64,000 nt of DNA from positions 1,302,001 to 1,366,000 of the forward strand of contig NZ_JAPEPZ010000001.1 in the NCBI RefSeq assembly GCF_026339875.1, read 5' to 3'. The notes beneath the pieces were generated by a model. The model was not told where the DNA came from. It did not search any database and saw only the letters and a list, made by a program, of their open reading frames with translations. This document shows, one piece after another, positions 41,967 to 51,190 of this stretch (position 1 is the stretch's first letter; each line of letters opens with the position of its first letter). This stretch comes from Streptomyces sp. NBC_01571. Lineage in GTDB: Bacteria > Actinomycetota > Actinomycetes > Streptomycetales > Streptomycetaceae. The position numbers and the translations under genes were made by a program.

Positions 41967-44396
41967 ATGGCACAGGGCACGGTCCAGGTGACGCACACCG
42001 GCACCTCGCGGTGGCGGCGCCGCACGGGAGAGTACGCATCGCTGGCCGCGGCCCTGGAGGCGGCCGCCGAGGGCGACGTACTCACCGTCGCCCCCGGTAC
42101 GTACCGGGAGAACCTCGTCGTCCAGCGCGCGGTGACGCTGCGCGGTCCCGAGGGCTCGCCCGGCTCCGTGCGCATCGCGCCGGTGGACGGAGTGCCGTTG
42201 ACCGTCCGTGCCTCAGCCGTGGTCCAGGACCTGCACGTGGAGGGCCAGGACTCGGCCGCGCCCGCGCTGCTCGTCGAGGAGGGCACCCCGGAACTGTTGG
42301 ACATGCGGATCGTCACCCGGTCCTCGGCCGGCATCGAGGTGCGCGGTGGCGCACGTCCGACCGTGCGCCGCTGCACGGTCGACAATCCGGCCGGCGTCGG
42401 CATCGCCGTACTCGACGGCGGCGGTGGGGTGTTCGAGGAGTGCGAGGTCGTCGCGGCCGGGCAGTCGGGCATCGCGGTCCGCGGGGGCGGCCGGCCCCGC
42501 CTGGAGCGCTGCCGGGTGCACCACACCTCCGGCGCGGGCCTGTCGGCGACCGGCGAGAACTCCTCGCTGGAGGCGGTGGGTTGCGAGGTCTACGAGGTCA
42601 AGGGCTCCGGGGTGCAGATCACCGGGCGGGCCGCCGCCCACCTCACCGACTGCGATGTGCACCGTACGACCTCGGACGGCGTCACACTGGACACGGACGC
42701 GGTGCTCACGCTCGCCGACTGCCGCATCCACGACATCCCGGAGAACGCGGTCGATCTGCGTTCCCGCTCGGTCCTCACCCTCACCCGCACCACCGTCCGG
42801 AAGTTCGGGCGCAACGGCCTGTCGGTGTGGGACCCGGGCACCCGTGTGGACGCCAACCAGTGCGAGATCTTCGACAGCACGGGCGACTACCCCGCGGTCT
42901 GGGTCAGCGACGGCGCCACCGCCGTGCTGGAGTCGTGCCGGGTGCACGACGTGCCGGACGCCCTCTTCGTCCTCGATCGCGGTTCGCGCGTGGACGTCGT
43001 CGACAGCGACCTCTCCCAAGTACGCAACACGGCCGTCTCGGTGAGCGACGGCGCCACCGCGCAGCTCGACGACTGCCGTATCCGGGACGCCGCGACGGGC
43101 GCCTGGTTCCGTGACCACGGAAGCGGCGGAACGCTGTCCGGCTGCACCGTCGACGGCACCCAGACCGGTGTCATCGTCACCAAGGGCGCCGACCCCACCA
43201 TCGAGCGCTGCACGGTCGACTCCCCCGCGGAGGCGGGCTTCTACGTGTCGGCGGGCGGCCGCGGCAGCTTCCACCACTGCCGGGTGACGGGCAGCGGAGG
43301 CTACGGCTTCCATGTCATCGACGGCTGCCGCGCGACGCTGAAGAAGTGCCGTACGGAACGGTGCGCACGCGGGGGCTACGAGTTCGCCGACGGCGGCAAC
43401 GCGGCGGGCGGCGGCCCGGTCGTCGAGGACTGCACGAGCGACGAGAGCGCCGGAGCACGGTCCCCGGCCCCCGAGACGGCCGTACAGACGTCCGGTCCGT
43501 CCGCCGGCCTGCTGGGCGCGATCCCGGGCCAGCGCACCACCGAGCAGGAGTCGCCCGCGGGCTCCCCTGAGCCCGAGCAGCCCGCCCGCTCCTCCAAGGC
43601 CGTCCTCGGCGAACTCGACGCGCTGGTGGGCCTGGAGAGCGTCAAGCGCGAGGTCCGGGCCCTCACCGACATGATCGAGGTGGGCCGCCGGCGTCAGGAG
43701 GCGGGTCTCAAGGCGGCCTCGGCGCGGCGCCATCTGGTCTTCACGGGCTCCCCCGGCACCGGCAAGACGACGGTCGCCCGGCTGTACGGCGAGATCCTCG
43801 CCTCGCTCGGTGTCCTGGAGAAGGGACACCTGGTCGAGGTGTCCCGTGTGGACCTGGTCGGCGAACACATCGGCTCCACGGCGATCCGCACCCAGGAGGC
43901 CTTCGACCGGGCGCGCGGCGGTGTGCTCTTCATCGACGAGGCGTACGCGCTGTCGCCGGAGGACTCGGGGCGCGACTTCGGCCGCGAGGCCATTGACACG
44001 CTCGTCAAGCTCATGGAGGACCACCGGGACGCGGTCGTCGTGATCGTCGCGGGCTACACGGCCGAGATGGAGCGCTTCCTCACGGTCAACCCCGGTGTGG
44101 CGTCCCGCTTCTCGCGGACCATCACCTTCAGCGACTATCTCCCCGAGGAACTCCTGCGGATCGTGGAGCAGCAGGCCGAGGAGCACGAGTACAGCCTCGG
44201 GGCGGGCGCGTCCGAGGCACTGCTGAAGTACTTCACAGCCATCCCCAAGGGCCCCGCCTTCGGCAACGGCCGCACCGCGCGGCAGACCTTCGAGGCAATG
44301 GTCGAGCGGCACGCGGGCCGGGTCGCCCAGCTCGACGAACCGAGCACCGACGACCTGACCCTGCTCTACGCGGAGGATCTTCCGGAGCTGCCCTGA
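41967..44396 (+). CDS. Right-handed beta-helix repeat protein fused to CbxX/CfqX-type AAA+ ATPase
   Basis: 809 residues. Residues about 50-490 form at least 14 PbH1-like turns of 22-24 residues (for example GIAVRGGGRPRLERCRVHHT and GVTLDTDAVLTLADCRIHDI). Most turns carry a Cys at the same place (RRCTV, EECEV, ERCRV, TDCDV, ADCRI, ESCRV, DDCRI, HHCRV). A linker of about 55 residues rich in Pro, Ser and Glu follows. The AAA+ domain has Walker A TGSPGTGKTTVARLYGEI (about 594) and Walker B GGVLFIDEAYALSPEDSG (about 651), then VASRFSRTITFSDYLPEEL. CbxX relatives include Rubisco activases and EccA/SpoVK proteins that remodel partners. No signal peptide is present, so it is cytoplasmic. The beta-helix may be the substrate-recognition part. 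Confidence 0.9.
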   Translation: MAQGTVQVTHTGTSRWRRRTGEYASLAAALEAAAEGDVLTVAPGTYRENLVVQRAVTLRGPEGSPGSVRIAPVDGVPLTVRASAVVQDLHVEGQDSAAPALLVEEGTPELLDMRIVTRSSAGIEVRGGARPTVRRCTVDNPAGVGIAVLDGGGGVFEECEVVAAGQSGIAVRGGGRPRLERCRVHHTSGAGLSATGENSSLEAVGCEVYEVKGSGVQITGRAAAHLTDCDVHRTTSDGVTLDTDAVLTLADCRIHDIPENAVDLRSRSVLTLTRTTVRKFGRNGLSVWDPGTRVDANQCEIFDSTGDYPAVWVSDGATAVLESCRVHDVPDALFVLDRGSRVDVVDSDLSQVRNTAVSVSDGATAQLDDCRIRDAATGAWFRDHGSGGTLSGCTVDGTQTGVIVTKGADPTIERCTVDSPAEAGFYVSAGGRGSFHHCRVTGSGGYGFHVIDGCRATLKKCRTERCARGGYEFADGGNAAGGGPVVEDCTSDESAGARSPAPETAVQTSGPSAGLLGAIPGQRTTEQESPAGSPEPEQPARSSKAVLGELDALVGLESVKREVRALTDMIEVGRRRQEAGLKAASARRHLVFTGSPGTGKTTVARLYGEILASLGVLEKGHLVEVSRVDLVGEHIGSTAIRTQEAFDRARGGVLFIDEAYALSPEDSGRDFGREAIDTLVKLMEDHRDAVVVIVAGYTAEMERFLTVNPGVASRFSRTITFSDYLPEELLRIVEQQAEEHEYSLGAGASEALLKYFTAIPKGPAFGNGRTARQTFEAMVERHAGRVAQLDEPSTDDLTLLYAEDLPELP

Positions 44397-46765
44397 GCGT
44401 CGCCGTCGGGACGCGGGCCCGGCACCTCGTGCCGCAACCGCGCCAGCAGCCGCTCCCGTTCCTCCGCGAAGGCCGGATCCGACTGGTAGTCGGAGTGCCC
44501 GAGGATAGGGGCCGGCAGGGGGTTCTCCAGGGTGCGCCCGTAGACGAGCGGGTCCTCCAGAGGCGCGCGGTCGACCTGCGGGCCGCACTCCCCGGGCAGG
44601 CGTACGGGGCCGCCGATGGGGTCGGTGAGCCGGTACAGGTTGCGCCAGCAGTCGACCTCGCGGTGCAGCGAGGCGAGGGCCGCCGGCCCGAAGTGGGCGG
44701 GGAACCAGCGCCCGTAGAGCCGTTCCAGCGGTGAGCCGTAGGTGAGCAGGGCGACCCGTCTGCGGACCGAGGGCTTCAACTGCCAGGCCGCGGCGGCCGC
44801 CAGCACACTGCCCTGGGAGTGCCCGGACAGCACGAGGCGTCCGCCGGTGGCACGGGTCCAGGTGACCATGCGCCAGGTCAGGTCGGGCACCGCGCGCTCG
44901 GCGTAGCAGGGCGGCGCGAAGGGGTGGGCGGCGCGCGGCCAGAAGGTACCGACGTCCCAGAGGATGCCGATGGTGCGGCGGGCCGCGGGGTCCTTGTAGG
45001 CGCGCCGGCCCGAGGTGACGAGCAGTATGAAGCCGAGGCCGATCAGCCAGGATCCGAGGGACTGCGCGGTCTCGGCGGCGCCGTGCACGAAGGCGTACGA
45101 CCCTTGCGCCGCCCGGGCAGGCGTGTCGCCGGTCGTCAGCGCGCCCACCAGGGCTCCGGAGCCCAGGAGCAACGTCACGAAGGAGAGGGTCCCGACGACA
45201 AGGGGTGCCTGGTCGGTGAGGGTGGCCACGGCGCGGGTGGCGGCGATGCTGCGGGTGCGGGCGTTGTCCTTGTGCTCTCCCTGGTAGTCGAGTTCCACCG
45301 CGCGCATCTCGCGGACACGCAGACGCCAGGTGCGCACGGCCAGTCGGCCGCAGAGTCCGAGGAGCACGAGCAGCGCCGGCGGGATCACGGACGCCTGCCA
45401 GGTCAGCAGGACGGGCGGACCCGGCAGCGAGCCCTGGGTGCCGTCCAGCCAGTCGGCGACGCGTTGGGCCACTCCGCCGGACATCACGCCGCCCAGCGCG
45501 CAGGCCAGCATCGCGACGGCGGGACCGGCCAGACCGCGCATCGCCGTGCGCTCGTCGACGGGGGTGTCCCCTGTTCGCGTGGAACCGGCGCCTCGCGGCA
45601 GGGCGCGGTGCAGGACGCGGGCCACCACGGCGAGCGCGACCACGAGCAGCCCCTGGGCGAGGGCGAGGCCGCCGAAGGCCGCGTCGCCGGGCAGCCGGCC
45701 CGTCGACTGCCAGCCGGGCCGTGACCAGCCGGCGTACAGCAGGGTGACGGTGAGCAGGACGATCGCGCCCACGGGCAGTGCGCGCACCAGGGTCGCGTCG
45801 AGTTCCCGGTCGAGCCGGTGCTCGCTGCGTCCGCGGCGGCAGACCACCCACAGCACGACGAACGCGCCGACGGCGAGGGCCGCCTGCAGCAACTGGCCGA
45901 GGAGTCCGAGCAGGACGGACCCTCCGGCCCCGCTGTCGAAGCGGGCCGCGGGTCCGCCGACCGCCGCGGTGACCGTCAGCAGACCCGCGGCGGTGTGCGC
46001 CGCGCGCAGCCGGGCCACCAGGCGACGCCCGTACCAGAAGCCGGGGCGGCCGAGGGCGGTGCGGTCGGTCTCCCCCTCGGGTTCGGCCGCGCGGGACACC
46101 GGCTGCTGGGACTCGTATGCGCTCCAGGTGCGGTGGGACAGGTACCACAGCAGGCAGGTCAGGGCCGTGGGCACCAGGCAGGCCAGGGCGAGGCGGCGGC
46201 CGGGCCGGCTCCACCAGCCGTCGTGGGAGAGGTCCGGGGAGAGGAAGGCCAGCCAGGAGTGTTCCTCGGCGCACGCGCGGGTGCCCGCGCACTGCCAGGC
46301 GGCCAGGTCGAGGGCGACCTCGCAGGCGGCGGCGACCAGCAGCACGGTCAGGGTGAGTCCGGTCAGCCGGACGAGCAGACCGTAGAAACGGACCGCGCCG
46401 CGGCGGCCGCGGCCGGCGGGGCGCATCCAGTGCGCGAGGTTGACGACCATGAAGGGCAGCAGCAACAGCCACAGGGCACGGGTGCCGTTGCCGGAGGTGA
46501 GGTTGCACCACACGTAGGCCTCGGGGACCGGTCTGCCGCGGTAGTCGTCGGGTCGCCGTTCCGCGTCGGCGTCTTCACGGCGACGGTGGACGGCCGCGAC
46601 GTCGTCGCCGCTGATCCGCACCGTGTGCGGGTCGTCCAGCATCTCCTCGGGTGTGGTGCCGCCGACTCCGTGGACCAGGAGTTCGAGGGCGGTGTCGGCC
46701 GCTTCGGGCCGTTGTGCGGGGCCGGTGAGCTCTCCCGCCGAGGTCTGTTCCCGTGCGTGCTCCAT
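44366..46765 (-). CDS. Large membrane protein with alpha/beta-hydrolase (lipase-type) domain
   Basis: 799 residues. The N-terminus contains LELLVHGVGGTTPEEMLDDP, the oxyanion-hole-like HGxxG of lipases. About ten membrane helices follow, and then a C-terminal hydrolase half with the nucleophile elbow GRLVLSGHSQGSVLAAAAAW (Ser near residue 648) and LLTYGSPLERLYGRWFP. Its last 31 bp overlap the end of the convergent beta-helix/AAA gene, confirmed by the TAG at 44366-44368. An esterase or lipase acting at the membrane is likely, but the substrate is unknown. Confidence 0.85.
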   Translation of the reverse strand: MEHAREQTSAGELTGPAQRPEAADTALELLVHGVGGTTPEEMLDDPHTVRISGDDVAAVHRRREDADAERRPDDYRGRPVPEAYVWCNLTSGNGTRALWLLLLPFMVVNLAHWMRPAGRGRRGAVRFYGLLVRLTGLTLTVLLVAAACEVALDLAAWQCAGTRACAEEHSWLAFLSPDLSHDGWWSRPGRRLALACLVPTALTCLLWYLSHRTWSAYESQQPVSRAAEPEGETDRTALGRPGFWYGRRLVARLRAAHTAAGLLTVTAAVGGPAARFDSGAGGSVLLGLLGQLLQAALAVGAFVVLWVVCRRGRSEHRLDRELDATLVRALPVGAIVLLTVTLLYAGWSRPGWQSTGRLPGDAAFGGLALAQGLLVVALAVVARVLHRALPRGAGSTRTGDTPVDERTAMRGLAGPAVAMLACALGGVMSGGVAQRVADWLDGTQGSLPGPPVLLTWQASVIPPALLVLLGLCGRLAVRTWRLRVREMRAVELDYQGEHKDNARTRSIAATRAVATLTDQAPLVVGTLSFVTLLLGSGALVGALTTGDTPARAAQGSYAFVHGAAETAQSLGSWLIGLGFILLVTSGRRAYKDPAARRTIGILWDVGTFWPRAAHPFAPPCYAERAVPDLTWRMVTWTRATGGRLVLSGHSQGSVLAAAAAWQLKPSVRRRVALLTYGSPLERLYGRWFPAHFGPAALASLHREVDCWRNLYRLTDPIGGPVRLPGECGPQVDRAPLEDPLVYGRTLENPLPAPILGHSDYQSDPAFAEERERLLARLRHEVPGPRPDGDAQGSSGRSSA

Positions 46766-47046
46766 GGTTTCCGTGCTTCCCCCGTGCCGTCTGCGTCGCC
46801 TGTGTCATGGGCAGTCACAAGGATCGCCGCCGGGGGCCGCGCCCGCACCGATGGTCACGGAATCTCCCCGAGATGTGTGACAGCACCGCGAGGAGAGAGG
46901 AACGGAGACCTCACAGGGAGTGGCGCGGCTATCGGTGCCCCGTGCGAGGATGGGGCGTCCTGCAGGCCTCGGAGAGGGAGAATGGCCACGTGGGAGTGGG
47001 TTCGGACGGAGTGTCGGGCAGGTCGGACGAAAGGACCGGAGCGGAC

Positions 47047-47877
47047 GTGAGTGAGAATCAGAACCTCCTCGCGGAGCAGCGTCGCGCCCTGATCCTCGAC
47101 GAGGTGCGGCGCCGGGGCGGCGTCAGGGTGAACGAACTGACGCGCAAGCTCGGGGTCTCCGACATGACGGTCCGCCGCGACCTCGACGCTCTCGCGCGCC
47201 AGGGCGTGGTGGAGAAGGTCCACGGCGGTGCGGTGCCGGTGGCCGAGGCGAGTACGCACGAGCCGGGTTTCGAGGCCAAGTCAGGTCTGGAGCTGACCGC
47301 CAAGGAGGACATCGCGCGGGCCGCCGCCGAGCTGGTCGCACCGGGCACCGCGATCGCGCTCTCGGGCGGCACGACGACGTACGCGCTGGCCCATCGTCTC
47401 CTGGAGGTGCCGGACCTGACCGTGGTCACCAACTCGGTGCGGGTGGCCGACGTGTTCCATGCCGCGCAGCGCCTCTCCGGTCAGCGGCAGGGTGCGGCCA
47501 CGGTCGTGCTGACCGGTGGGGTGCGCACGCCGTCCGACTCGCTCGTCGGCCCGGTGGCAGACCAGGCCATCGCCGCGCTCCATTTCGACGTGCTGTTCCT
47601 GGGGGTGCACGGGATATCCGTGGAGGCGGGTCTGTCCACACCGAACCTGGCGGAGGCCGAGACCAACCGGCGCCTGGTGCAGTCCGCGCGGCGTGTCGTG
47701 GTGGTCGCCGACCACACCAAGTGGGGCACGGTGGGGCTGAGTTCGTTCGCCGCGCTGGAGCAGGTCGACACGCTCGTGACGGACGCCGGGCTGTCGGCCG
47801 AGGCGCGTGCGGAGATCGCCGAACACCCGACACACCTCGTGGTGGCCGGTGAACCGGCGGACGCTACAGACATCTGA
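47047..47877 (+). CDS. DeoR/GlpR family transcriptional regulator
   Basis: 276 residues. HTH about 8-60 (LAEQRRALILDEVRRRGGVR, VNELTRKLGVSDMTVRRDLD), then the sugar-phosphate-binding DeoRC domain with LSGGTTTYALAHRLLEVPDL, VLTGGVRTPSDSLVGP, FLGVHGISVEAGLSTPN and VVVADHTKWGTVGL. It is a repressor released by a phosphorylated sugar. The GTG at 47047 has GGAG six bases upstream. No sugar genes are adjacent, so its target is unknown; the following SRPBCC gene is 109 nt downstream. Confidence 0.93.
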   Translation: MSENQNLLAEQRRALILDEVRRRGGVRVNELTRKLGVSDMTVRRDLDALARQGVVEKVHGGAVPVAEASTHEPGFEAKSGLELTAKEDIARAAAELVAPGTAIALSGGTTTYALAHRLLEVPDLTVVTNSVRVADVFHAAQRLSGQRQGAATVVLTGGVRTPSDSLVGPVADQAIAALHFDVLFLGVHGISVEAGLSTPNLAEAETNRRLVQSARRVVVVADHTKWGTVGLSSFAALEQVDTLVTDAGLSAEARAEIAEHPTHLVVAGEPADATDI

Positions 47878-47986
47878 CGGGCTGTCAGCTAGGGTGACGC
47901 TGCTCGTGCGGCGGTCCGCGGTACGGGTGTGCTCCGGTCATCGTCCGCCCGCGCCCGGGACTCCGTCCCAACAGGGGGTTTCGTCC

Positions 47987-48466
47987 ATGGCACGCCGTCT
48001 GCGCCCGGTGGGGCCCGACTTCGCCGAGACCGCTCCCCTGCGTCTGGTGTTCGCCCGCGAGATGGCCGCTCCTCCCGGGGCCGTCTTCCGGGCGCTGGCC
48101 GAGGACGTGTCCGGCTGGAGCGAGTGGTTCTCGGCCGTGAGGCTCGCCCGGCCGAGCGCGGACGGCACCGGGCGTGAGGTCCGGCTCCGTGGCGGCACGC
48201 GCTTCCAGGAGACCGTGCTCGTGTCCAGGGCCCCCGAGGTGTACGCGTACCGGGTGGACGTCACGAACGCGCCCGGCGCCCGTGCCCTGGTCGAAGAGTG
48301 GCGGCTGACCCCGGCCGGGAGCGGCACGCGGGTCCGGTGGACGTTCGCCGCCGACGGGACCGCTCTCTTCCGGGTGGCCCTGAAGGTGGGCCGGTCGGGT
48401 CTCGGCCGCGCCTTCCGGGACGCCGTCACGGCGCTGGACCGGCGGCTGGCCTCGCCGCACGCGTAG
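47987..48466 (+). CDS. SRPBCC family protein
   Basis: 159 residues. LRLVFAREMAAPPGAVFRAL, DVSGWSEWFSAVRLARPSAD, EEWRLTPAGSGTRVRWTFAA and a C-terminal helix match the START/polyketide-cyclase-like SRPBCC fold, which binds hydrophobic ligands in a deep pocket. The ligand is unknown. GGGGG lies nine bases before the ATG at 47987. Confidence 0.88.
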   Translation: MARRLRPVGPDFAETAPLRLVFAREMAAPPGAVFRALAEDVSGWSEWFSAVRLARPSADGTGREVRLRGGTRFQETVLVSRAPEVYAYRVDVTNAPGARALVEEWRLTPAGSGTRVRWTFAADGTALFRVALKVGRSGLGRAFRDAVTALDRRLASPHA

Positions 48467-48525
48467 AACCGGCGCGTACGTCAGCTGTCGCGGCGGTTCG
48501 CCCGGCGCGCGTACGCGACGCGGGT

Positions 48526-49650
48526 TCAGTCGGGCCAGACGCCCGTCTCCAGGAGCGACGCGATGGCGGCCGTGAAGGGCGCGATGTCCAGGCCCTGATC
48601 GGCCAGCCACGTGTCCGAGTAGTACTTGTCCAGATACCGGTCCCCCGGGTCGCACAGCAGGGTCACGACGCTGCCGTTGCGTCCCTCGGTCACCATCTCG
48701 GCGACGATCTTCAGCGCGCTCCACAGTCCGGTACCGGTCGAACCGCCCGCCTTGCGGCCGATGGCCTGCTCCAGGGCCCGCACGGCCGCCACGGTCGCGG
48801 CGTCGGGCACCTTCATCATCCGGTCGATGGCGCCGGGTACGAAACTCGGTTCCATCCGGGGTCTGCCGATGCCCTCGATACGCGAGCCGCAGTCGTAGGT
48901 GACGTCCGGATCGCCGGTGGTCCAGCCCTCGAAGAAGCACGAGTTCTCCGGGTCGGCGACGCAGATGCGGGTGTCGTACTGCATGTAGTGGACGTAGCGC
49001 GCGAGGGTCGCCGAGGTGCCGCCGGTGCCGGCCGTGGCGACGATCCACGCGGGCTCCGGGAACCGTTCCAACTCCAGTTGCCGGAAGATGGATTCGGCGA
49101 TGTTGTTGTTCCCGCGCCAGTCCGTGGCGCGTTCCGCGTAGGTGAACTGGTCCATGTAGTGGCCACCGGTCTCGACCGCGAGGGCGGCGGACTCCTCGTA
49201 CATCCTGCGGGAGTCGTCCACGAAGTGGCACTGGCCGCCGTGGAACTCGATCAGGCGGCACTTCTCGGCGCTCGTCGTGCGCGGCATCACCGCGATGAAG
49301 GGGACTCCGACGAGCTTCGCGAAGTACGCCTCGGAGACGGCCGTGGAGCCGCTGGACGCCTCGATCACGGGACGTCCCGGACGGATCCAGCCGTTGCACA
49401 GGCCGTAGAGGAAGAGCGATCGGGCGAGCCGGTGCTTGAGACTCCCGGTGGGGTGGGTCGACTCGTCCTTCAGATACAGGTCGATGCCCCACGCCTCGGG
49501 CAGCGGGAAACGCAGCAGGTGCGTGTCGGCCGAGCGGTTCGCGTCGGCGTGCACCTTGCGGACGGCCTCTTTGAGCCAGGTCCGGTACCGCGCGTCGCTG
49601 TGGTCGACGTCGAGGGTTTCGCCGGTCCGGATCTGCTGGGGGCTGCTCAC
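48526..49650 (-). CDS. PLP-dependent cysteine synthase-fold enzyme, Cds1-like L-cysteine desulfhydrase
   Basis: 374 residues. The PLP lysine is Lys72 in [39 protein letters not shown] is the substrate loop (S-S-G-S-T). [17 protein letters not shown] binds the PLP phosphate. Length and motifs match the mycobacterial Cds1 group, which breaks L-cysteine into H2S, ammonia and pyruvate and supports redox balance. The GTG at 49650 has TAGGAG upstream. Its promoter region holds unusual phased repeats (49707-49764). Confidence 0.88.
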   Translation of the reverse strand: MSSPQQIRTGETLDVDHSDARYRTWLKEAVRKVHADANRSADTHLLRFPLPEAWGIDLYLKDESTHPTGSLKHRLARSLFLYGLCNGWIRPGRPVIEASSGSTAVSEAYFAKLVGVPFIAVMPRTTSAEKCRLIEFHGGQCHFVDDSRRMYEESAALAVETGGHYMDQFTYAERATDWRGNNNIAESIFRQLELERFPEPAWIVATAGTGGTSATLARYVHYMQYDTRICVADPENSCFFEGWTTGDPDVTYDCGSRIEGIGRPRMEPSFVPGAIDRMMKVPDAATVAAVRALEQAIGRKAGGSTGTGLWSALKIVAEMVTEGRNGSVVTLLCDPGDRYLDKYYSDTWLADQGLDIAPFTAAIASLLETGVWPD

Positions 49651-50014
49651 GGCGGGGCTCCTAACGCATCGCGCCGACGCCGGTTCAGATGGTCGGACGC
49701 CCCGATCATAAACACCTTGCGCACGCTTCTCACCTGCATAAACACGTCTTTGAGCGACTCAAAGGCACCCCTGGGGCAGGATGTCCGAAGCGATGGGGGC
49801 GCACCCGTGCGAGTGCTCCCTTCCCCGCTGTCACCTCGTCCTGCGCACTGGTGCTCGCCGCTGCCTGCGGGCAGACTGCACCGCACGGGACGCTGCCCGC
49901 GTCCGACCGCACCGCACGGGGACGACACTCCCGCGGCGGGTGCGCAGACCGGACCGCCGCCCGCGCGGGATCCGGGACAGGGCACAGCCGAGGCGCACAA
50001 GGGGGCGGGGCATC
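49651..50014. other. Intergenic region upstream of cysteine desulfhydrase
   Basis: 364 bp. The left third is promoter-like (phased repeats, see next entry). In the rest a frame reads SSCALVLAAACGQTAPH, which resembles a lipoprotein signal, but it has no proper start and no continuing coding frame. No gene is called. Confidence 0.4.
49707..49764. promoter_or_regulatory. Phased direct repeats and inverted repeat in desulfhydrase promoter region
   Basis: CATAAACAC occurs at 49707-49715 and again at 49737-49745, exactly 30 bp apart (about three helical turns). CTTTGAG-CGA-CTCAAAG (49748-49764) follows as a perfect inverted repeat. The stretch is AT-rich for this genome and lies 57-115 bp before the GTG start on the minus strand. 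It is a likely binding region for a regulator, perhaps of sulfur metabolism. Confidence 0.45.
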
Positions 50015-50338
50015 ATGGCGGAGCCGGAGTTCACGGCCACGGGCGTGCGGATCGGGAAGAGGCTGCGCTCGCTCACCCGGGCCGGACAGGTCCGGATCAG
50101 CGACGGCAGGCTGGAGCTGCTCACGAGCTACGGCAGCGAGATCGACAGTGCCCCGGTACAGGCGGTGCGGGCCTCAAGGCCCTGGTTCGCGCCCGAGGAC
50201 CGGGCGTTGGCGGACGTCAACGGCACGCGCTACTCGCTCACGCTCGGCGAGCACGATCCCGCGCCCGGCAAACCGGGACCGCCATCGGCGCGCCGGTTCA
50301 TCGAGGCGGTCCGCAGGGCGGCGGGGAGCAGCGGCTGA
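50015..50338 (+). CDS. Conserved small protein of unknown function
   Basis: 107 residues: MAEPEFTATGVRIGKRLRSL, then GQVRISDGRLELLTSYGSEI and APVQAVRASRPWFAPEDRAL, ending with a helix RRFIEAVRRAAGSSG. It looks like a small beta-barrel or PH-like fold. I do not recognise a family. Codon use is typical and GGGGGCGGGG precedes the ATG, so it is probably real. Confidence 0.75.
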   Translation: MAEPEFTATGVRIGKRLRSLTRAGQVRISDGRLELLTSYGSEIDSAPVQAVRASRPWFAPEDRALADVNGTRYSLTLGEHDPAPGKPGPPSARRFIEAVRRAAGSSG

Positions 50339-50600
50339 CGTGGTGGCCTCGACGGCCGCGACGGGAGCCCCTTCGCTCCGGCCGCGCGACGGCCCGGAGC
50401 GCGAGCCGTGTCCGCCGAACGTGCCGCGAGTTGCAGGACGGCACCCTCTGAGTCACGCTGTTCTCACATCACTCTGGGTTTACCGGCGATAACGCTGCGA
50501 ACCAGCCGCCGGTCACCACAGCAGGCGGCTGTCCCACTCAGCCACTCTGCTGGATCCGATCTCCGCCTTCTTCCGGACCTCAATTCGGGGAGTCGCAGCC

Positions 50601-51125
50601 GTGATCAGCCAGCCGAACAGGCATTGCACGGTGGAGCTCCAAGCCCTGCCGTCGCGGATCGGCCAGGTCCGCAGAATCGTTTCTGCGCAATTGCGCTACT
50701 GGCATCTGGACCCCTTGATCGACCGGGCCGCGCTCGGCGTGACCGAACTGCTGACCAACGTTCACCTGCACGCCCAGCCGGACAAGGTGTGCACCGTGGA
50801 GATCGAGCTGCTGCTCGACCGGCTCACGGTTTCGGTGCACGACCACGACCCGCGCCTGCCCGAGCTGCAGGACGCCGGTCCCACCGCCACGGGCGGGCGG
50901 GGCCTGGCGATGGTCGCCGCCGTCAGCGAGAGCTGGGGCGTACGACCGGACGGGGAGTCGGGCAAGGTCGTGTGGTTCACCCTCCCGGCGCCCTCGCCCG
51001 CGGTGGCGGCGCCCGTCCTCACGCCGTACGACACGATCCGCGAGCCCACCCTCCGGCAGACCGTCGACACGCTCGACGGGCACAGGCCCGAACACGCTCC
51101 CGCCCGGTCGGCCGTTGCCGGCTGA
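50601..51125 (+). CDS. ATP-binding protein of the anti-sigma-factor kinase type (HATPase_c_2)
   Basis: 174 residues. The N box is ALGVTELLTNVHLHAQPDKV and the G box GGRGLAMVAAVSESWGVRPD. These are the SpoIIAB/RsbW-like ATP-binding motifs found in the many short regulatory kinases of Streptomyces. Targets may be an anti-anti-sigma protein or none. The GTG start at 50601 has GGGGAG about ten bases upstream. The C-terminal 50 residues are unconserved in appearance. No sigma factor or antagonist is adjacent. Confidence 0.87.
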   Translation: MISQPNRHCTVELQALPSRIGQVRRIVSAQLRYWHLDPLIDRAALGVTELLTNVHLHAQPDKVCTVEIELLLDRLTVSVHDHDPRLPELQDAGPTATGGRGLAMVAAVSESWGVRPDGESGKVVWFTLPAPSPAVAAPVLTPYDTIREPTLRQTVDTLDGHRPEHAPARSAVAG

Positions 51126-51190
51126 CCGGGCGGTGACCTTCTCCCCGTACGCCACGGGCTGGAGCGGGGCGCCGCACGGCCCCCGACGGC

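Noticed and set aside
49790..50010. Lipoprotein-like signal SSCALVLAAACGQTAPH before the 107-residue gene
   Set aside because: No start codon with a ribosome site in that frame and the coding signal does not continue; probably chance or decayed.
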